Below are positions 19,754 to 30,312 of a stretch of DNA of 64,000 bases, piece by piece. The DNA is from Actinernus sp. WN-2022 (taxonomy: Eukaryota; Cnidaria; Anthozoa; Actiniaria; Actinernidae). The translations under genes were made by a program, and so were the position numbers. Location: assembly GCA_030867875.1 (NCBI GenBank), contig JAOWCC010001634.1, forward strand, positions 57,585,860 to 57,649,859, read 5' to 3'. Below the pieces are notes generated by a model. The model searched no databases. It was not told where the DNA came from and worked only from the letters and a program-made list of their open reading frames with translations. The number at the start of each line of letters is the position of its first letter. Positions within the stretch are counted from its first letter, which is position 1.

Positions 19754-20008
19754 ATGTGTTGCTCGGGTATCAATAAGGGTTTTCGTGTTGTCAACGACAC
19801 TATGTATACTTGTCCGGTGCCGAATTGTGGATCAAAATATTTAGTGAAACTTTCCAATCATTTATCGCAAGTACATTCCTTATCACCAGAGGAGCACAAG
19901 TATTATTTACAAGAAGCAAAATTACAAAAACCTAAAGTGGTTCGAGTTTATAACCAATCAGCTAATTCATTGCTCATTTCAGATAGAATAAATAGGCTTT
20001 CTTTATAA
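19754..20008 (+). CDS. Small C2H2-like zinc-finger ORF, right arm copy
   Basis: This is the mirrored copy of the 84-codon ORF at 18,853-19,107, again open and with all four Cys/His ligands. The substitutions are conservative (for example Asn to Asp at residue 15 and Thr to Ser near residue 42). The two copies diverge outward from the palindrome centre. Confidence 0.4.
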   Translation: MCCSGINKGFRVVNDTMYTCPVPNCGSKYLVKLSNHLSQVHSLSPEEHKYYLQEAKLQKPKVVRVYNQSANSLLISDRINRLSL

Positions 20009-20037
20009 ATTTATTAAAACGATCAGCTATTTAATGA

Positions 20038-20256
20038 CAAGTATTTTATATCCCTTTCATCTACCCAAGAATTAAAACTCTCGGGATACCCCTTCCACTG
20101 GACAAGTATTCAATCACGCTTTTTTAAGACTTTTTCTACCCGGTAGAAATCATCTTGCTTTTCGACTCTCTGTAACTCGGCTTCGTAAAATGTTCCTTCT
20201 AAAAGTTATCCATGATAGTCCTTTAAACGATAGACAGGTGGCTGTCTTGGTATTCT
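20038..20256 (-). pseudogene. Maverick/Polinton integrase C-terminus with chromodomain, right arm
   Basis: This is the mirrored copy of 18,605-18,826, with the same WKGYP chromodomain signature and the same two internal stop codons. The terminal stop codon is altered here (TAA to TCA), so the reading frame runs a few codons further. It is inactive as a protein. Confidence 0.55.
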
Positions 20257-22189
20257 TTCAGATATGGTAAATATCTCTTCGGTCTAGTTTGAAAAATTAC
20301 CTAAAACAACGATAACGCGTGTTTTATTCTTTACGAATAGAGTGTAGCCTGGGAATGACAAACTATTTGTTTTCCCCTTCTAATTGTTAGCTTATCCAAG
20401 TTAAGCAGCATTTGTCAACAAGAAAAAAATCAATGAAACATAAATCAGTGTAATCTTGTAACACGGTACATTATATCAACCCAAGAACTGAGAAATAAGA
20501 AAGTTATCAACTCCGCGACTATAAGGAAAACGAACTGTAAATTTGTGTTTTTGAGATTGAATAAACTTTGTTTAATTTATCTGGTGGTTTGTTTATATTC
20601 GTATGGTAATTATAGTTCAGTTTTAGAGAAGAATTTGCATCTCAAGAGGTTTCCTCAAAACAATAGGCCCTTCAGTTATCGCTAATCCCTAAGAACAATA
20701 GCAGAGTTGCTCTTATGAGTCACAGTGGATTTTGTATACAATTATCTTATGAGTTATTAACTGTAAAGGAAAATAATAAAGACAGTTTAGAGCCTATCAC
20801 GAGTAGTTTGTTCTTACTATTTACGCTACAAAGGGTTTAGATATTGCGAGATATTTATTACTTTTTTCATTCAACTTCGAAAGTATTCAGGGCCGATCGC
20901 TCCTGGTTTTAGAGACGACTCCAAATAATAGGCTTTGCCCAAACATACCCGAATTAATGAGAGCGCCCTAAAATTAGGATTCCGAATTAATGCATACGCC
21001 CTAAAAATAGGGCGTACGCCCTAAAAATAATTCCTTAATTAATTCAATGGACAATAGGATTGTGACGTCATCCTAATTAATGCATACGCCCTAAAAAGAG
21101 GGCGTACGCCCTAAAAAGAGGGCTAATTCGGTGCCTCTCCTACTACTTAAATAGCTGTTTTGGCCATGCTATGACGAAAATCGTTATCAATATTAGGACA
21201 GACACATAAAAAAACTAACTTCAATTTGTTTTTTTACAACAACAAAACACTTTTAGCTTCAAACGAGTGTGTACAAACTCTTCGGCTTCGAGTCGAAAAG
21301 TCTTAAAACGTAACTGAACACTTCTTAAGCTTACCCGAACTCTACAAAAATATATAAGCTACTCTAAACTGTTTGTTCCTACTTGTAAAATCCTCATATT
21401 CTTGATTTTTGGATCAGACGTATTCACAAATCTCTGCAAAACCGGCCGCGCGTCTGTTGAAATATTGCAGACGAAAATTTGCCAGTCAGATTGCGAGAAA
21501 ATTGGCGGTTGTTGTAAAAACCATTCTGTTCAGGAGTTAACTAAATTTCGCGGGTGCGGGGTGGAAGTCGCGGGTCCCGTTTTTTTTTTTCATTTTCTTG
21601 AACTTTTTTTTAGGTTATTTGATTTTAATGATTTTATTTGATTTTAGTTGGTTTGACTACTCGTGTTACGGAAAAATACAGCTCGTGCTCCATTTTAAAT
21701 AGTGCGTTTCTACTCCCCCCCCCCCCCCCCCCAAAAAAAAACGGCACTAAACATGAACTTATTTCCAGATTGATTGAATTTGGACTGAATTTGGAGAGAG
21801 AAATTCAAGGACGGATGATGCCAACGTTTATTCAAAAAGTACAGTTGATAATTATAGTGATTTTCATCCTCTTGAGAGGTTATGTACCACAAATACACTT
21901 AATTGAACTTTAAAATGCAAAACGAACTGCACTGCCAGTATTGCACTTTGCTACATTCAATATGTACTCTAGGTAACATACTTTGTTTCACGGGTTATTA
22001 ATGAAAAACCTCTCTAAAGTGGCCCATGCCTATTTATTGACGCGCACATTTTAATGGATTTTAAAATCGAAAAGCATTTATGATCACAAGAGCATTGCAA
22101 GAGCTACCACCTGACTTTTGACGCATTTTTTTTTAGAAAATATTCTTATTTCTTGAAAACCAAAAGAAATATTGGCGCTCTTTTGCCGC

Positions 22190-22495
22190 GGAATAGAATT
22201 TGTGTCCCTTACTGCGGTATTCCATATTCTGCGAACTCCTACATTCTAACGCCAACCAAAGCTATATGTCCATGCTTGAAAATTACAACAGTACTGAGCA
22301 ACAAAAATCTTACCCCGTGTACTGTTACTATTACAAGCTCGTAGTGCATCACATCGGCGAACGCTGTTATGACCATGTCATTTGCGTATTCTTCTTTAAG
22401 TTTTTTGACTGCCTCGATCCAGTTGAGCGGCACTTTCCTGTCTTGAAAATCTACTTCACACAGGAAGCCAAGGCGGTCATACCTAGCATCCTGTC
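22190..22495 (-). pseudogene. Possible OTU-protease-like relic, right arm
   Basis: This is the mirrored copy of 16,375-16,680, with the same short OTU-like similarity and no visible catalytic triad. The 100-codon ORF on the other strand (22,200-22,502) is most likely its shadow. Confidence 0.25.
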
Positions 22496-23064
22496 ACATT
22501 AAAATCATCGATAACGTAACGGAAAAGATGTAAAATGTAATATACCCCTGAGTCAGAAAGTGCTATTAGGGTCCAGTGTAATTTGCGGTGGTCCCCTACG
22601 CAGTTGTTCCAAGTGTCGACTCACTGCACACAGGGGCGAGCATCGTGACAGAGAAATATTATAGCAATATCTCTTCTATTCCCCTAACTCTTCGCAATAG
22701 CCTTACCTACTCAAATTATAGAACCAATCTCCGTCGTTTATTTCTTCTTGTTTCTAATCTTTGAAATACTATGTAATGCTTAATTAAAGCACTCTCCTTA
22801 ACTTAACTTTTTCTTTGTTTACTGTGCTCCGTGTAGATTTATTATTATTATTTAGTTTTCATGCAATATGTTTAGCCACTTTATGTTTCTCATTTTATTT
22901 CAAATTTTCTGCTGGCTCTGAAGCCATTTAATCCACCGGCTTTGGCTCATCTTTTGTAAAAAAAATCACTACTGTAAATATTGTCAATGTTAATAAACTG
23001 TTATGACTTCTCTGCCGAATCTAATGATCCCCGTTACTGCTATTACATCAATCAGAAACTGACT

Positions 23065-24175
23065 ATATTATATAGAATGCAATTTGTTGAAAAAGGAACA
23101 TTTACTTGGACCTTTGTTTCCGCAATCCTTCTAACTACAATACTCACGTGAAAGAGCTCCCTACATTGTTTATAGCTATTATTAGCTATTAATGCTCTGT
23201 TCGGTGTTCTGTTGCGAGAAACGTGACTAGCACCACAGGAGTTGCGTCTTACCCGAACTCCTCATTTTAGAATCTAGCTATATGATCAATTTCTAACGAG
23301 AGCTTTATGCATAATGTTTTGAAGACATTGATATTTCTGAAAGTGGACTGCTTAACTAATCTGGACTAAGTAAACGTTATACCACGTGCTACTTCATTGC
23401 TACTTGAGATAGTTTGCGATAGCTTCACTCCTGCCTGAAAGAGTTCTTAGGGCTTAGATTTATTACTCCCTTAGTACGTAGTTTACACTAATACTGGGAG
23501 GATCATGCCCCTTATGCACTTATCAGCGGCCATCCCGGGGGGTACACCCTGGGGACACCCGCGGACATCCCACGGGATTTGTTCACTTTTGTCATAATTT
23601 TATGTCCCTGGGTCCGGGGATTTAAATCGTTTTCTCACTTCACTGACGATACCCGCGCGATAGACCCGCGGGATTTGCAATGAATTGGTCAGCGGTTATA
23701 TTCTTTTAAAGCACATGCGATCGAATGGGTTGCCGGATGCACATTTGGAGTTCACGTTCATTGCAAAGATGGATCAGGTAATGAGTTTCTGTTGTTGTAC
23801 TCTTTTGATTTAATGTATAAAGCAAGTATTAAAAGCCTTTCTTTGTCACATTACATTACATATCACTAAAAGCGTGATTCAATAATAATCGCAACGATCG
23901 AAGAAAAACGTGTCGTGCGACCCTCGGATCACATGGAAACCAAAACTGCGATCCTTGCGATGGAGTTGTTACTACCCTTATGATCCTTGCATTCGCGATC
24001 GCAGATATAGAAATAATTTTGCGATCCTTGCTATCGAGAAGCTGGTATCGTTGCGATTTGCCGAGGCGCGCGCGCTCATACGGGATTTTCTGTCAACTTT
24101 AGGCGGGAAAACGCACTTCCGGTTTTGGTTCACTTCCGTTAGAAGTTTTAAAATCTATCATCTTTGTCGGGATTG
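23065..24175. other. Noncoding, no element recognised
   Basis: I see no gene, tRNA or clear repeat. A GC-rich stretch near 23,530-23,590 contains repeated CCCGGGG and GGACA-type motifs. An ATGGATCAG followed by a perfect GTAATG donor at 23,769-23,783 could be a tiny first exon but has no other support. Confidence 0.4.
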
Positions 24176-24941
24176 AATAGGCCTTTTGCATCAATTGATG
24201 ACGTGACGATTTCCCCATAGCAACGCCTGTGTGGAGGGCAAGCCATTCTAACATTCCTTGACAACAGAGAGCGTGAGAGACGTGAGAGTGAAACCTCAAT
24301 ACTAGAGTTCTGTCGGTTCCTTTGTTATTCGTTTTCAGCCCAAATTTATCAGAACTATTTAGCTTTAAATCTTAAAGTTGAGTGTTAGAGGATTTTAAGA
24401 GCCGTAAGACGATCAGAAATAGCTCCGAGTTACTCGCAACATGATGGTGGCCTCAACAGACAGGTAAGAAGCTGACTTCGGGAATGTAAATTTTTCTAAA
24501 TGGAAAAATTGACTGTTTCCCTGAAAGAAAAAATGGGAAAAAGGGAACAAAAGGTAATTTTCGTTGGGAACAAGGACCCCCCCTCCCCCCCTTGGGAGAC
24601 CCTCAAGTTAGCTTCTTTATACCTGTTCAGTCTGTTGAGGCCGCGGCCGCCATCATGTTGCGAGTATCTCGCAGAGTCCGGTTCGGTTTTGGCTTCAGAA
24701 AGCTATTTGTGATCGTCTTACGGCTCTTAAAATCCTCTAACACTGAACTTTAAGATTTAAAGCTAAATAGTTCTGATAAATTTGGGCTGAAAACGAATAA
24801 CACAGGAACCGGCAGACCTTCAAGTATTGAGGTTTCACGCTCGCTCTCTCTGTTGTCAAGGAATGTTTGGATGGCTTGCCCTCCACACAGGCGTTGCTAT
24901 GGGAAAATCGTCACGTGATCAATTGATGCAAAAGGCCTATT
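24176..24941. mobile_element. 766-bp foldback element with about 300-bp inverted arms
   Basis: The ends AATAGGCCTTTTGCATC and GATGCAAAAGGCCTATT begin inverted arms that match over roughly 300 bp with scattered differences. The central spacer (about 24,480-24,605) is unique. Near the inner end of each arm is an ATGATGG followed by short coding-like sequence, and in the left arm this ends at a strong splice donor (CAGGTAAGAAG). No transposase is encoded and no target duplication was identified. Confidence 0.7.
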
Positions 24942-24949
24942 ATTTATGA

Positions 24950-25250
24950 TAACGAATGAAAAGTCCGAAGACTACAGCAAAGCTGATATACAACGTAAAA
25001 ATCTAACACAAAGCACTACGGTTAGCTAGGCCTGACACGGAAAGCGCTCGGACCAGATTGCAGCCATAGACAGCTGTTTCGTTCTTATTAGAACTCGTCA
25101 GTATGGCATAGCAAACAGCACGCAGGCTTCGGTACCACTGCACCATCGACCCGGACTGAGCTAAAAAGCATCTAGTTTTATGACTTTTTTGATGCTGAAA
25201 TATTCATGTAAGTGCTTTCCACAAAGTTAAGTATGGGTTTTGTGAAATTA
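24950..25250 (-). mobile_element. Penelope-like terminal-repeat fragment carrying hammerhead A
   Basis: The 24,962-25,190 part matches, in order, the two arms of the insertion at 55,150-58,254, including the CAGCAAAGCTGATAT and AGCACTACGGTTAGC motifs. The same type of flanking sequence (GGACTACAGAAAAGCTGAT) lies just past the end of PLE-1 near 32,713, which ties this repeat to Penelope-like elements. No coding sequence remains. Confidence 0.65.
25063..25107 (-). ncRNA. Hammerhead ribozyme A
   Basis: On the minus strand the full core is present: stem I GCCATA, then CTGACGA, stem II GTTCT-AATA-AGAAC (5 bp), GAAA, a stem III segment, then GTC and the stem I partner TATGGC (6 bp, perfect). The stem III segment ACAGCTGT is self-complementary, so two copies would pair to form a dimeric ribozyme, as known for animal PLE hammerheads. 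Predicted cleavage follows GUC. All invariant core positions are present, so it may be active. Confidence 0.85.
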
Positions 25251-25329
25251 TAAAAAAAGGCCTAAAAAAAGATAAAAACCTGCTCTAAAAAATTATTTTT
25301 CAACGAAATAAAAAACGCTACTCAACTTT

Positions 25330-25452
25330 ATGGAGATTGGCTATTAAAATCAAATAACCTAAAACAAATGTTGAAGAAAATGACTTCCACCCGCACCCTC
25401 GACATCCGACCTGCGACATCCCACCCGCGACACGCGACATTTAGTTAAACTC
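25330..25452. repeat. Fragment related to the palindrome's outer arm
   Basis: The TTAAAATCAAATAACCTAAA start, the following GACTTCCACCC and the closing ATTTAGTTAA correspond to 17,236-17,335 in the palindrome. A partial copy of the same family therefore lies outside the palindrome. No coding content is seen. Confidence 0.6.
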
Positions 25453-25454
25453 CC

Positions 25455-25652
25455 TGTGCGATGATAACGTCTAATAAAATCTATTTTTAGTAACCGGAAG
25501 CAGCACGAGCAAAGTGCACGAGCGCCCGACAACAATCATCGTCCATGGTGGCGCGAAAACATTTTGCCGCCATAAGATTGTCACGCGCTCGCGCACTTCT
25601 CAGCTGCTTCCGGTTACTAAAAATAAATTTTATTAAACATTATCATCGCACA
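25455..25652. mobile_element. 198-bp MITE with about 50-bp inverted ends
   Basis: The inverted ends start TGTGCGATGATAACG and finish CATTATCATCGCACA, with an inner match across GTAACCGGAAGCAGC. No coding content is seen and the target duplication is unclear. Confidence 0.7.
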
Positions 25653-25679
25653 CCGCGCGTATTGGAGAATCCCTCTCTA

Positions 25680-25871
25680 AGGGGCTGTTTGCATGATAGG
25701 AGAGTAACCCTTGTACTAGGGTTAACCTAACACTAGGGTCAAAGATAGTCCGGGTTTACAAGCCAAATCATTCAGGTAGGATTACCCTACTGCCCGGGTC
25801 AACTCAACACGATGCGCACTACTAGGATGACCCTAGTACAAGGGTTACTCTCCTATCATGTACACAGCCCT
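25680..25871. mobile_element. 192-bp MITE with about 45-bp inverted ends, TA-flanked
   Basis: The ends AGGGGCTGTTTGCATGATAG and CTATCATGTACACAGCCCT are inverted over about 45 bp, continuing through AGTAACCCTTGTACTAGGGT. Both ends are flanked by TA, consistent with a TA-target DNA transposon derivative. No protein is encoded. Confidence 0.7.
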
Positions 25872-26015
25872 TATGCTCTCTCGGTGATTCATAATGAATT
25901 TGTGAAAAGGGGATTTTGTTTCCCTTATTTTCTGTCCAGTGATTTGCTGTTGTTTTTTACAGGAAGATAAAAATAGATCTAAGAGAAATGGCAAACAACT
26001 CAAGAGATGGCAAGT

Positions 26016-27059
26016 TTACTCACGGTCCTCGTAGGAGTTTTGATCAAGCTGAAGAATGCATCCAATGACGATCAATATCAACAACCAGTTCTTGGAGGAT
26101 TTACTTCCTGTTGTAACGACAAAGGACACAAGACATGCCACTAGGTTCGAGATGGAGGTAGCTGGAGAGGTTACGTTCCAAGTGCTAACTACTCTTGACT
26201 CCATATTTCTCAAATTTCTGTTCAAAGTCCGATGGTTGACATCTAGTGTCGCCAAACGCTTTTTCAGTCCACTCATTTGCTTGGTCAGCATCCTGCGATT
26301 TCTCATACCTCGTGACTTGTGTTCTTTGAGGTCGCTTTTAGTTTCCTCCAGTTGTGTTTGGACGGAGTTCTTAAAGTCTGAAAGCAATTTTCTTTCCACT
26401 TTCTGTACATCAAAAGACGTATCCATGTTCCTGATTTGGAGCAGTGCGTTCTGTACATGTGGGTCTACTTGAAACACAGGGTCTCCAAGTAGACACTCGA
26501 TACTCGTGATTGCCATCTTCTTACTTGCGAGAGTGATTTCAAATGTGGGTGCATGTCCCCATTTAGTGTTACGCGTTTCCCTGACAGCTTCAGCGAAGGG
26601 ACGATGCACTTTAAAATGGACACACCAACAAAGAAGGTTCATTAACCCCGTGACGTCTGTACTTTGTACATTAACAACATCCTTGCTGTGTGTGCCAAGG
26701 TCGGACATGTACAGCTTAGCAATCTCCCAGTATCCAAGATTGGGATCAACCCACTTGCAGCTATCGCTTTGCCTCCATTTAGGTTTCGAATTTCTGTGAT
26801 AACGCTGTAGCTCCATGGCCCAGGCACAGGTCGCCATGTCATGCCAGGGATTACCTTTACGTTTGGATGTATAAACACAGGTGCAGGAAGGAACAGAAGC
26901 GAGCTTGGTGGCTATTGTGTTGTGTAAAGCCTTCATTTCTCTCTCTATAAGTGGACGGATTCCTTCACACATAAGAACCAAGGCATGACCCACCGCCAGC
27001 CAGTTGTTGTAGTCATCCTTGATGATCTTGCTATGTACCGTGGGCACAGAAGAACCCAT
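26016..27059 (-). CDS. HEPN-like, coiled-coil, single-pass membrane protein (cnidarian-expanded family)
   Basis: A single exon of 347 codons. Residues about 1-215 form a conserved globular domain with the motifs WLAVGHALVLMCEGIRP, WHDMATCAWAMEL, WVDPNLGYWEIAKLYMSDLG, DVTGLMNLLCWC and AVRETRNTKWGHAP. The last is an RN-x-x-x-H motif, the signature of HEPN ribonuclease-type domains, and this arrangement recurs in uncharacterised anthozoan proteins sometimes labelled DZIP3-like. A coiled coil follows (about 216-295), then two hydrophobic stretches (304-318 and 324-338), the second a likely tail-anchor membrane segment. If HEPN-type, the conserved Arg and His would be its RNase residues; activity is unproven. 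The start codon at 27,057-27,059 gives the complete conserved domain. It stands alone among transposons. Confidence 0.7.
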   Translation of the reverse strand: MGSSVPTVHSKIIKDDYNNWLAVGHALVLMCEGIRPLIEREMKALHNTIATKLASVPSCTCVYTSKRKGNPWHDMATCAWAMELQRYHRNSKPKWRQSDSCKWVDPNLGYWEIAKLYMSDLGTHSKDVVNVQSTDVTGLMNLLCWCVHFKVHRPFAEAVRETRNTKWGHAPTFEITLASKKMAITSIECLLGDPVFQVDPHVQNALLQIRNMDTSFDVQKVERKLLSDFKNSVQTQLEETKSDLKEHKSRGMRNRRMLTKQMSGLKKRLATLDVNHRTLNRNLRNMESRVVSTWNVTSPATSISNLVACLVSFVVTTGSKSSKNWLLILIVIGCILQLDQNSYEDRE

Positions 27060-27785
27060 GCTAAGATCTGTTGATTAGGAGTAACGATTAAATAATAGAT
27101 TTCAGTTACCCATATAGCAGTGGCACTGCCAGCCGAATACGGTCAGTAAAACTACTTCCGGCCAAAACCTGACCTTTGGGTAGTATTTATTTAACTGCAA
27201 TGAAAGCACAGTGTGTGTAGGGAAGGTCATTCTTTTCCCCGTGCTTTCTGCTTTGTTTCTTTAACGTTTTTCAAATTAAGTGTAACTTTTAGTTTTTCGA
27301 CTGACTTAAAGAAGGAACCCTAACCTCAGTAGACTGAAATCCACACACACGACTGACCTACTGATATTACAATGCTGAAATTCAATTGCAGCCTGGAACA
27401 AATTGATGGAAAACTTATCTTAAAGTGCAAGACAACGCGTAGCCATTCCCGGCTTTACAATCACCAATCGTTGAACATATCCCATCCTAGATATATTAAG
27501 TCATCTATTGGAATTGTTATTCCTAATCAACGCCGAACTATCATACCGTTTTGAAAATGTTTACAAAATAGTTGCTTCTCTTGAGGTCAATAATGAAAAA
27601 CTTCAAAAATGCAAAACAGCTTCTACCACCGTCTATCATTTAAAGCACTCGACACACATAATGTACTAACTGTTATCCACGAGTACTTCCAAATTTTACT
27701 GCTATGACATTGTTTCTTTATGACTTTCATTTGATATTATTAGATAATTTATTTGTCAGTGAATTATTTTAGTCTAGTTTACAGT
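27060..27785. other. 5' flank of the HEPN-like gene, noncoding
   Basis: I see no gene or recognised element. The 60-codon ORF at 27,372-27,554 has no domain. The promoter of the HEPN-like gene is expected within the first few hundred bases, but I see no distinctive motif. Confidence 0.4.
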
Positions 27786-27853
27786 TAGCCAGATTTTCAG
27801 ACGGTACGAGGTCGTCCGCTCACTTCCTCTCCTACCGTCTGAATATCAGGCTA
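27786..27853. mobile_element. 68-bp hairpin element with direct flanking repeat
   Basis: TAGCCAGATTTTCAGACGG and CCGTCTGAATATCAGGCTA form an imperfect hairpin. The flank TAGTTTACAGT is present on both sides, as a target duplication would be. A similar hairpin, AGCCTGAATTTCA with its complement, lies at 48,857-48,911. Confidence 0.5.
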
Positions 27854-27965
27854 GTTTACAGTTAGCCAAATAGTCATTCGATACCTCATCTCATCACCAT
27901 GATAACTCCTGCTTGCCGTACACTACTAATACAGAGAAATAATAACTTATCGTGACTGTGGAAGA

Positions 27966-28110
27966 GCTATAGACCCTTTGCACGTGACGTCATAGCCGCC
28001 ATGTTGGTGTACAGTTAACAATAGATTCTTCGTTAGCTTCTTTTGTTCTGTACACCAACATGGCCGCCATGCCCTTTGTCATTTGAATCTCTGGGGATTG
28101 AGTGCAAACC
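27966..28110. mobile_element. MITE sharing its core with the 6,379 element
   Basis: The inverted pair GCCGCCATGTTGGTGTACAG and CTGTACACCAACATGGCCGC encloses a 40-nt loop with TCTTCGTTAGCTTCTTTTGT. The loop and arms correspond to the centre of the 314-bp MITE in LINE-A, in reverse orientation. The outer GACGTCA and ATTTGAATCTCTGGGG motifs are also shared. Confidence 0.6.
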
Positions 28111-29190
28111 ATCTATAGTCAGAAGTCCAAACAACCTAGCGTACGTAGCATACGAAAAATATGACCGAGGATACCGATAACATCTACTCTTCCTTTACTG
28201 TTTGTTGAAATAAAGTGAGAATACCAGTGTGCTGGGTGAATCAGCGAAGACTTACCCTTTGAATAAGATCCGAGTCGATGTGCAGGAGAAGAATCGATTG
28301 GATGGCCCTGGAGAATATGAATGAAGGTTTCGGCTACTGTACGTAAGCTCGATCTAGTGACGAATTTTACATAATTGTCGCGGTGTTATGTGAAATGACG
28401 TCATTTGTGCGATAATAGACACCCATGTCGATTGTGTTTCAAGATGATCGTGCATACAATTTTTATAAATCAGCTGCAAAAACTCTGAATTTTTCAGTAA
28501 CTGGACCTGAAACGCCCACTAGAGGCTGATCAAAGGCAGGACCCCCCAGCTAATTCACAGATCGAATTGGAATCAGTTTAGCGTGTTGTTTTTGTTGGGG
28601 GAACCGGAGAACCTCGGAGCAAGGGCGAGATAACATTACGTGACGTGTTTGAAATACCAAATTAGGAGAGACGAGTTGTCTGGCCCCGCGATTCATAGGC
28701 TTAGTGGTATCGGGTGTAGAAATACACGCTACGATTTGTCGGCCCGATTTCCGGCCCGATTCATCGTCTCGGAGTCGGAGGTATCAGTACAATTTGCCTC
28801 TCCATTTACACCCGTTTCGAAAACGTTGAAAATGAGTTTCTGTTCTGAAAGTTCGCTCATTTCTATCATGACAGTCTGAATGCGTAAAGTCACGGATATT
28901 TTATCCATTCAGATATCAATAGAGAAATCTCTTTTTCCTCAAAGGAGCGAGCCTTTCTTCAGTTTTCTTTGGTGTCTTTTCGTTGTCCGCCGCCATCTTG
29001 AATACCTTCTCAATATCGTTGAGAGTGCGATTTCTTTGAGAAAATAGGGCCGATTGTAATACACGTACGATTTGCTTCCCGATATACCACTGAGCCGACG
29101 AATTGGGCCGACAAATCGTATCGTGTAAATGGGCCTTTAGAAGCCGCTTCACAGGCTTCAATGTAAAAGTTTATAAATGAGCGACTACGA
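28111..29190. other. Noncoding with degenerate inverted repeats
   Basis: Sequences around 28,700-28,760 and 29,040-29,150 share motifs such as ACGATTTGTCGGCCC in inverted form, suggesting an old MITE of about 450 bp. On the minus strand at 28,919-28,996 a Kozak-like ATGGCGGCGG starts a 25-codon charged peptide. It may be a captured first exon, but nothing else supports a gene. Confidence 0.35.
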
Positions 29191-29574
29191 ACAACACTCC
29201 ACTGGTATACGTCGGATCAAACAATGATCTAAATGGTTCGCAGATTAAGAAATAAGTAGAATGAAGAATAACCAATACGACGTAGAATTATACGGATTTA
29301 ATGTAGCACAATATTTCGACTCGCCCTTGACAATATATAATGGTAAAACGGAAATGACGTAAAAAACATAATATGATAACGAAAGATAACTAACGGTGTG
29401 ACTGATTAGTAGGTCTCATCGAGTTTGTTAAGGCCATTAGGTTCAAGAGTGTTAGCACGTGTTATGAGATAAGATTCTTTGGCTTTGCGAATAGCATCAC
29501 GAGAAGAGAAAATATGTTCTAAAGGAATTAAAAGGATATTAGATGCAGAGTGGTCAGGGTTAGATAGAAAATGT

Positions 29575-30033
29575 TCAGATGCAGTGGTGGGTTTGGATCA
29601 GTTTACTGGAAGGTTTGTCAACTGTCCTACGATGTTCGTTGAAGCGGTCTTTAAGTCTACGTTTGGTTTCACCAATGTACTGTTTGTTACATTTAGTACA
29701 TTGAATCATGTAGATGACGTTTTTAGTGTTGCAGTCCATGTGTGTGGTAATGGTTCTGGTTTCACCCGTAGAAGTAAAAGTATATTGGGTGCAGTTATCA
29801 GAAATGTAAGGGCAAGTTAAACAGTTTTGTCCACAACGAAAAGAACCTGGATTGTTGTTGGAAGCAGTGTTGCAGTTATCTGAAGGTAGTTTGGATTTGA
29901 CTAGCAAATCACGTAGATTGGACGAACGTCGGAAGGCTACAAAAGGGCGTTGGGGGGAAATAGTTTTGCAACGCACGGAGGAATGTAGAAGATCAAAATG
30001 TTTCTCAAAGATAGGAAAGATAGATGGAAGCAT
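29575..30033 (-). pseudogene. PLE-2 linker and GIY-YIG endonuclease fragment
   Basis: The 152 codons carry the motif NLRDLLVKSKL, a CX5C-type zinc motif (GSFRCGQNCLTCPY) and the GIY-YIG core NVIYMIQCTKC, YIGETKRRLKDRFNEHR. The Tyr, Arg and Glu positions of the nuclease are present in this part, but the C-terminal end is frameshifted near 29,580. In Penelope elements this domain nicks target DNA. Confidence 0.8.
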
Positions 30034-30312
30034 AGTTAATAGAGTGGAATGGTTAGGAAACCCAGCGACCTTCTTTGTTATAGGTCTTTGTTAGCTTTTT
30101 TCAACCTTGAACGTGCACAAAAGACAATAGAAATTCCAATGTGTTAATCATTCAGCCAATAGAAACGCGTGAGTTCAGTCGTTCAGGGGACGCTAAATGA
30201 ACTATAACCGTGCACAGTCTTTTGTCTTACCCCTTCCAACATAAATCGCAGCGCCTTTGTTAGCTCCTTTGAAGTTTGCCGGATTTCCTAACCATTCCAC
30301 TCTATTAACTAT
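30032..30312. mobile_element. 281-bp foldback inside PLE-2
   Basis: Perfect 29-bp inverted arms, at 30,032-30,060 and 30,284-30,312, enclose about 220 noncoding bases. One arm is also PLE coding sequence, so this may be an inverted duplication of a piece of the host element rather than an independent transposon. Confidence 0.55.

Larger units (their letters stand above)
15804..23064. repeat. 7.26-kb near-perfect palindrome (two inverted arms)
   Basis: The sequence at 15,804 onward is the reverse complement of the sequence ending at 23,064, and the match continues inward to the centre at 19,436, where only about 23 nt (19,425-19,447) separate the arms. The arms are not identical: there are scattered substitutions, homopolymer-length differences and different copy numbers in the GC-rich tandem arrays. 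Each arm holds an outer part (OTU-like relic) and an inner part starting at the AGTAGTAGGAGAGGC end. The inner part carries a chromodomain relic and a zinc-finger ORF. It may be a real inverted duplication of a Maverick-like fragment or a long-read or assembly artefact. Confidence 0.9.

Noticed and set aside
23769..23783. ATGGATCAG followed by a splice-donor-like GTAATG
   Set aside because: A nine-base coding stretch with a donor occurs easily by chance, and no acceptor or second exon can be identified.
29290..29335. Hammerhead at the end of PLE-2
   Set aside because: The GAAA part is present, but the CTGANGA box is lost (TGTCAAG in its place), so I treat it as a decayed remnant.
29410..30033. 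GIY-YIG protein as a host DNA-repair nuclease
   Set aside because: The adjoining KPTDKHQH linker and upstream RT motifs show that it belongs to a Penelope-like retroelement.
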